A program made the translations under genes and the position numbers. The notes below the pieces were generated by a model. It searched no databases. It worked only from the letters and a program-made list of their open reading frames with translations, and had not been told where the DNA came from. Of a stretch of DNA of 18,012 bases, positions 14,947-18,012 are shown piece after piece. The DNA lies in the NCBI GenBank assembly GCA_902475435.1, contig CABRZL010000033.1, positions 1-18,012 of the forward strand. Reading direction: 5' to 3'. The number at the start of each line of letters is the position of its first letter. Positions within the stretch are counted from its first letter, which is position 1. This DNA comes from an uncultured Eubacteriales bacterium (GTDB lineage: Bacteria > Bacillota > Clostridia > Oscillospirales > Oscillospiraceae).

Positions 14947-16756
14947 ATCCAAGACTTCAAGGAAAAACAGCCGCTGAAGGAAGGCATCAGGGAGAAGTCT
15001 AAATCTGTCCACCGGGAACTGATCAAAAACCAGACCATCCAGTCGGCAGCCTGGACCGGAAAGCAGATTCAGGCTGCCGCCCGAATTGTGGAATCCAAAG
15101 AAAATGAATCGGAAAACACGGCAAATTCAGTTGACATAATTTCACCACCGCATCACAATCTCCGTGTGGCCGTACCGCCTAAAGGCAAGACCATCAAGTC
15201 CCCGGAGAAGGTGGTGGCCCAGAGAAAACCGGTGGTGAAAGAAGGAAAGCATCCGATCTCTGCAAAGGCTCCAAGGAATCGCAATCCAGCTGCCATTGCA
15301 ACGCAGGGGCAAAAGCCCGGGAATGCTGGTGCGGAACATCGAACCTTGGAGATCTCGGCGCAGCAAGGGCGGCAGGATGCCCAACAGCAGATCATCCAAA
15401 AGCGGGCGGCCAGAAAACAGACGGTACGCCAGCAGGAACCGTACCGGACAAGCCCATTCCAGGAGTCTGCACCCCAAGACATTCCTCAGGCGGTTTGCAG
15501 CCCCCATAGGCTGCAAAAGGAAAAACAAATCCGGCAATGGGAACCCCAGTGCAAGCAGAAGGAAAATCCGGCAAAAACCAAGGCATTTCCAGCGGCAGAA
15601 GCCAGGCAGCATCAGGTCCGGTCAGCAAAATCCACCCAAGCAACCCGAGCTGTCGCGAAAGCCAGAAAACAGGCTGAAACATCCGGGAAAAGAGCGGCCA
15701 AGGAACTGTCCCAGAAGGTGCTCCAGGCCATTTTGGCATCCGGCAAATCTCTGGTGGCTGCGTTGGGAGCCGGAGGAGCCATGGCGCTTCTGGTGGTGGT
15801 TTTGGTGATGTTGGTGGGCATTCTGCTGGTGTCGCCTCTGGGGATCTTTTTTAGCAGCGGCGCTGACAATAAAATGACCCTACAGCAGGCTATGGGCATC
15901 CTGAACACGGAGCTCCAGGACCATGTTACGGAAATCGAGCAAACAGTGGCTCATGACGATCTGCAGCAAAATGGCCAGCAGACTCCCTGGAAGGAGGTGC
16001 TGACCATCTATAGCGTGAAGGTCACAACGGATGCGGCCCACCCGCTGGAGGTGGTGACTGTGGGTCAGGAGCACCTGGAACTGCTGCGGCAGATCTTCTG
16101 GGACATGAATTCTGTGGACTACTCCACAGAAATCTACACTGAAGAAGTGACTGTAGAAATCGAGGACAGCAGCGGCGAGGTGTCTGAGGAAACCCAGACC
16201 ATAGAGGAAACCAGACTTGTCATTACCATCGGCAGCAAAACCGCCCAGCAGATGGCGGAGGAATACGGCTTTACAGAGGAGCAGCTCGGCTATGTAGCCG
16301 AGCTGCTTTCTGAGGAACATGCAGAATTTTGGACTGTGTTGTCCCTACCGGGAAATGACGGCGATGACATTGTGGCCTTGTCCCAGGTGGGCAATGTGGG
16401 CGGAGAGCCTTACTGGAGCTGGTATGGGTACACCAGCCGTGTGTCCTGGTGCGCCTGCTTTGTGAGCTGGTGTGCCGAACAGTGTGGGTACCTTGACGCC
16501 GGAATTCTGCCCAAATTCTCCTACTGCGATTCAGGCATAGCTTGGTTCCAGGAACGGGGCCAGTGGCAGGGACGGGATTATATCCCCAGTCCGGGGGACA
16601 TTATCTTTTTCGACTATGACCACAACGGCAGCGCCAACCATGTGGGAATCGTGGAGTCCTGCGACGGCAGCACCGTCTATACCATTACAATGGTGCGGTG
16701 AAACGGCTGAGTTATACGGTGGGGTATTCCGAGATTATGGGGTATGGGCTTTCTTA
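14947..16756 (+). pseudogene. CHAP-domain conjugation protein (CD1108-like peptidoglycan hydrolase), frameshifted near its 3' end
   Basis: A cell-wall hydrolase of the transfer apparatus that would open peptidoglycan for the channel. GGAGGTGA (14935-14942) is followed 4 bases later by ATC (14947), the probable start in place of ATG. The N-terminal 250 residues are a polar, Lys/Gln/Arg-rich cytoplasmic region. A single TM helix follows (ALLVVVLVMLVGILLVSPLG, about nt 15780-15845), then an extracellular part (KEVLTIYSVKV; IEETRLVITIGSKTAQQMAE). The CHAP domain starts at VALSQVGNVGGEPYWSWYG, with catalytic Cys in SWCACFVSW (about nt 16450) and His in ANHVGIVE (about 16638). After VYTI (16688) the frame is lost and the stop comes at 16699-16701. 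In another frame NGAVKRLSYTVGYSEIMGYG leads to TAA 16754-16756, the family's usual end. A loss of about 7 bases (the E-G-N codons) explains it. Catalytic residues are kept, so a slightly altered protein may still be made. Confidence 0.82.
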
Positions 16757-18012
16757 ATCCTAACGGATGTAGTTGCAAGTACTAAAATCTGATTCGCATG
16801 GTCCGCGTTAAGAAACCGCTTCACCTGCGGATCATAGTATCGTCCACCAAGGTAGTACATTTCCAGTTCCGCATCATAGTAATACCCGCAGTACCGGATG
16901 GGGCTCACCGTTGCCATGGAGCCTGTGCTGTAGACCACTCTGCCCCAGGCGTCATAGGCATACTTTGCCACAGAAGCGCCGGTGGTATCTACGATTCCGA
17001 TGACATCTCCCTGCAGGTTCAGCTGGTAGAAGTACGTTGTTCCATCGTAAAACATGGCCCAGGGGCGGCTGTTATGGTCGTAGACGATGTCCAGAGTATG
17101 GTTCCCCCAGGTTTGCCGTACCACCTGGCCGTTCTGCGTCACATAATGGTAGGTGGTTGTTGTGCTTCCTGTTCTGGTGGTTACCGTTACTGTTTTGCTG
17201 TCCCGAATCCCGGCGACATCGTATGTATTAGTAATTGCGGTGGTCACTGGATTGTATATTCCGCCAATTCCAGTTGTCCGTTCTGCTGAAGCCAACTGCC
17301 GCCCATTTTGCCAGGTGAAGGTCCAACGAGTACCGTTATAGTAACTGGTGGGGTTGCCGATGGCGTCATAGGTGATATTTTGGCCGTTGTAAGCTGTCAG
17401 TAGATCCAGCCAGTCGTCATCGCTATAGGTGTAAGTGTGAGTTGTAGTACCGTTGGAGGCAGAACGGATATTGCCATAGGTATCATAGGAATAGGTCCAG
17501 TTGCCAACATAGCTGTTTTCGGTTAAAAGCTGGCCCTGCTGATCGTAGGTATATGTTGCGTTCTGGTCGGTTCGTACTGTACTGCTCACGGAGGAGATGT
17601 TCCCCACGCTGTCATAGCCATAGTTCAGGGAGAATTCCTGGAGTTCACTGCCGCCAGGACGCTTGACAAAGGCCAGCGCCGCTACCTGGTTGGTGGTGCG
17701 GTTTGCGTCGATATCCCGATAGGTGTAATTTTCCCGGAAATAGTAGTTGTACCGGCTGGACAGTCGTTTCAGGGAATCGTATTCCAAGGCCATATCCGTG
17801 TCCGGAGACATATCAATATAGGTCAGAGCGCCGTCACTTTCCCGATAGCTATAAGTCTGGGAATAGGTGGTGTCTCCCATCTGCCAGGACTGGCTCTGAA
17901 TTCGGTTTTCCGTATCATAGATGTGCTCTGTCCGCTGAATGACCGTACCATTCTCTGACTGCTGGCTGTGGATCAGTCTGCCCAGACTGTCGTACTCGTA
18001 GTTTACTGCTTT
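16735..18012 (-). CDS. RHS/YD-repeat protein, C-terminal part; 5' end beyond window
   Basis: The minus-strand frame is open from the right edge (18012) to TAA at 16735, so an internal ATG at 17880 is not the start. It contains many YD repeats (YDSLGRLIH, YDSVGNISS, YDQQGQLLTE, YDTYGNIRSA, YDAIGNPTSY) and ends in the RHS core signature LQGDVIGIVDTTG, KYAYDAWGRV, YYLGGRYYDPQVKRFLNAD. RHS proteins are large, usually surface or secreted, and often deliver a variable C-terminal toxin that follows the RYYDP...RF.N.D box. Here only 22 residues (HANQILVLATTSVRIKKAHTP and a preceding boundary) follow, so the toxin tip is missing. The gene overlaps the end of the CHAP gene tail to tail by 22 bases, suggesting the RHS gene was cut at the boundary of the conjugative element. 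Confidence 0.88.
   Translation of the reverse strand, partial: KAVNYEYDSLGRLIHSQQSENGTVIQRTEHIYDTENRIQSQSWQMGDTTYSQTYSYRESDGALTYIDMSPDTDMALEYDSLKRLSSRYNYYFRENYTYRDIDANRTTNQVAALAFVKRPGGSELQEFSLNYGYDSVGNISSVSSTVRTDQNATYTYDQQGQLLTENSYVGNWTYSYDTYGNIRSASNGTTTHTYTYSDDDWLDLLTAYNGQNITYDAIGNPTSYYNGTRWTFTWQNGRQLASAERTTGIGGIYNPVTTAITNTYDVAGIRDSKTVTVTTRTGSTTTTYHYVTQNGQVVRQTWGNHTLDIVYDHNSRPWAMFYDGTTYFYQLNLQGDVIGIVDTTGASVAKYAYDAWGRVVYSTGSMATVSPIRYCGYYYDAELEMYYLGGRYYDPQVKRFLNADHANQILVLATTSVRIKKAHTP

Noticed and set aside
17878..17880. ATG at 17880 (minus) as start of the RHS gene
   Set aside because: The frame stays open with YD-repeat sequence to the window edge, so the gene starts further right.
1..18012. 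CRISPR arrays, tRNA or rRNA genes
   Set aside because: I saw no spaced direct-repeat array and no tRNA-like cloverleaf or rRNA sequence by eye; a tRNA scan was not possible.

Overview
The window looks like a piece of a Gram-positive, probably gut-type Clostridia (Oscillospiraceae/Ruminococcaceae-like) genome. This is an inference: the recognisable conjugation proteins (MobC, MOBP-type relaxase, PcfB/DUF3801, VirD4, VirB4, CHAP-domain transfer protein) resemble those of integrative conjugative elements in that group, and several genes are preceded by strong GGAGGTGA-type ribosome binding sites. Base composition shifts from block to block (AT-rich DUF2971 gene, GC-richer hsdR, GC-rich transfer genes, AT-richer CoiA-like gene), as expected of stacked acquired DNA.

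Layout. Positions 1-4270 hold a defence-type pair: the 3' part of a DUF2971 gene and a complete type I restriction R subunit (hsdR), closed by a clear terminator. Positions 4271-4657 hold no convincing gene. Positions 4658-5475 carry a divergent pair, a small XRE repressor (minus) and a SLOG-family protein (plus), with several related palindromic operator-like sites between them. Positions 5476-5627 are packed with perfect inverted repeats and are the best oriT candidate, directly upstream of mobC and a relaxase.

From 5936 to 16756 the window is a heavily decayed conjugation module: a relaxase broken by at least three lesions, an apparently intact PcfB gene, a small frameshifted gene, a VirD4 coupling-protein gene split by a group II intron, and a VirB4 ATPase whose N-terminus is fused to the truncated VirD4. 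The intron boundaries (8573-11234) can be set to the base, because joining the flanks rebuilds the VirD4 frame through a GAC codon. The intron-encoded protein is itself broken between its RT and HNH parts. A CoiA-like gene with its own promoter and terminator (13667-14928) sits between VirB4 and the CHAP-domain transfer gene, like an independent cargo cassette.

The CHAP gene ends tail-to-tail against, and overlapping by 22 bases, a minus-strand RHS/YD-repeat gene that runs off the right edge. This looks like a deletion or insertion boundary of the element. Overall, this is a conjugative-element remnant that cannot transfer itself as written, but it keeps a possible oriT plus mobC and intact cargo and defence genes. 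The most unusual signals are the VirD4-VirB4 chimera, the operator array of the XRE/SLOG pair, and two transfer genes that have ATC where ATG should stand after a perfect ribosome binding site.
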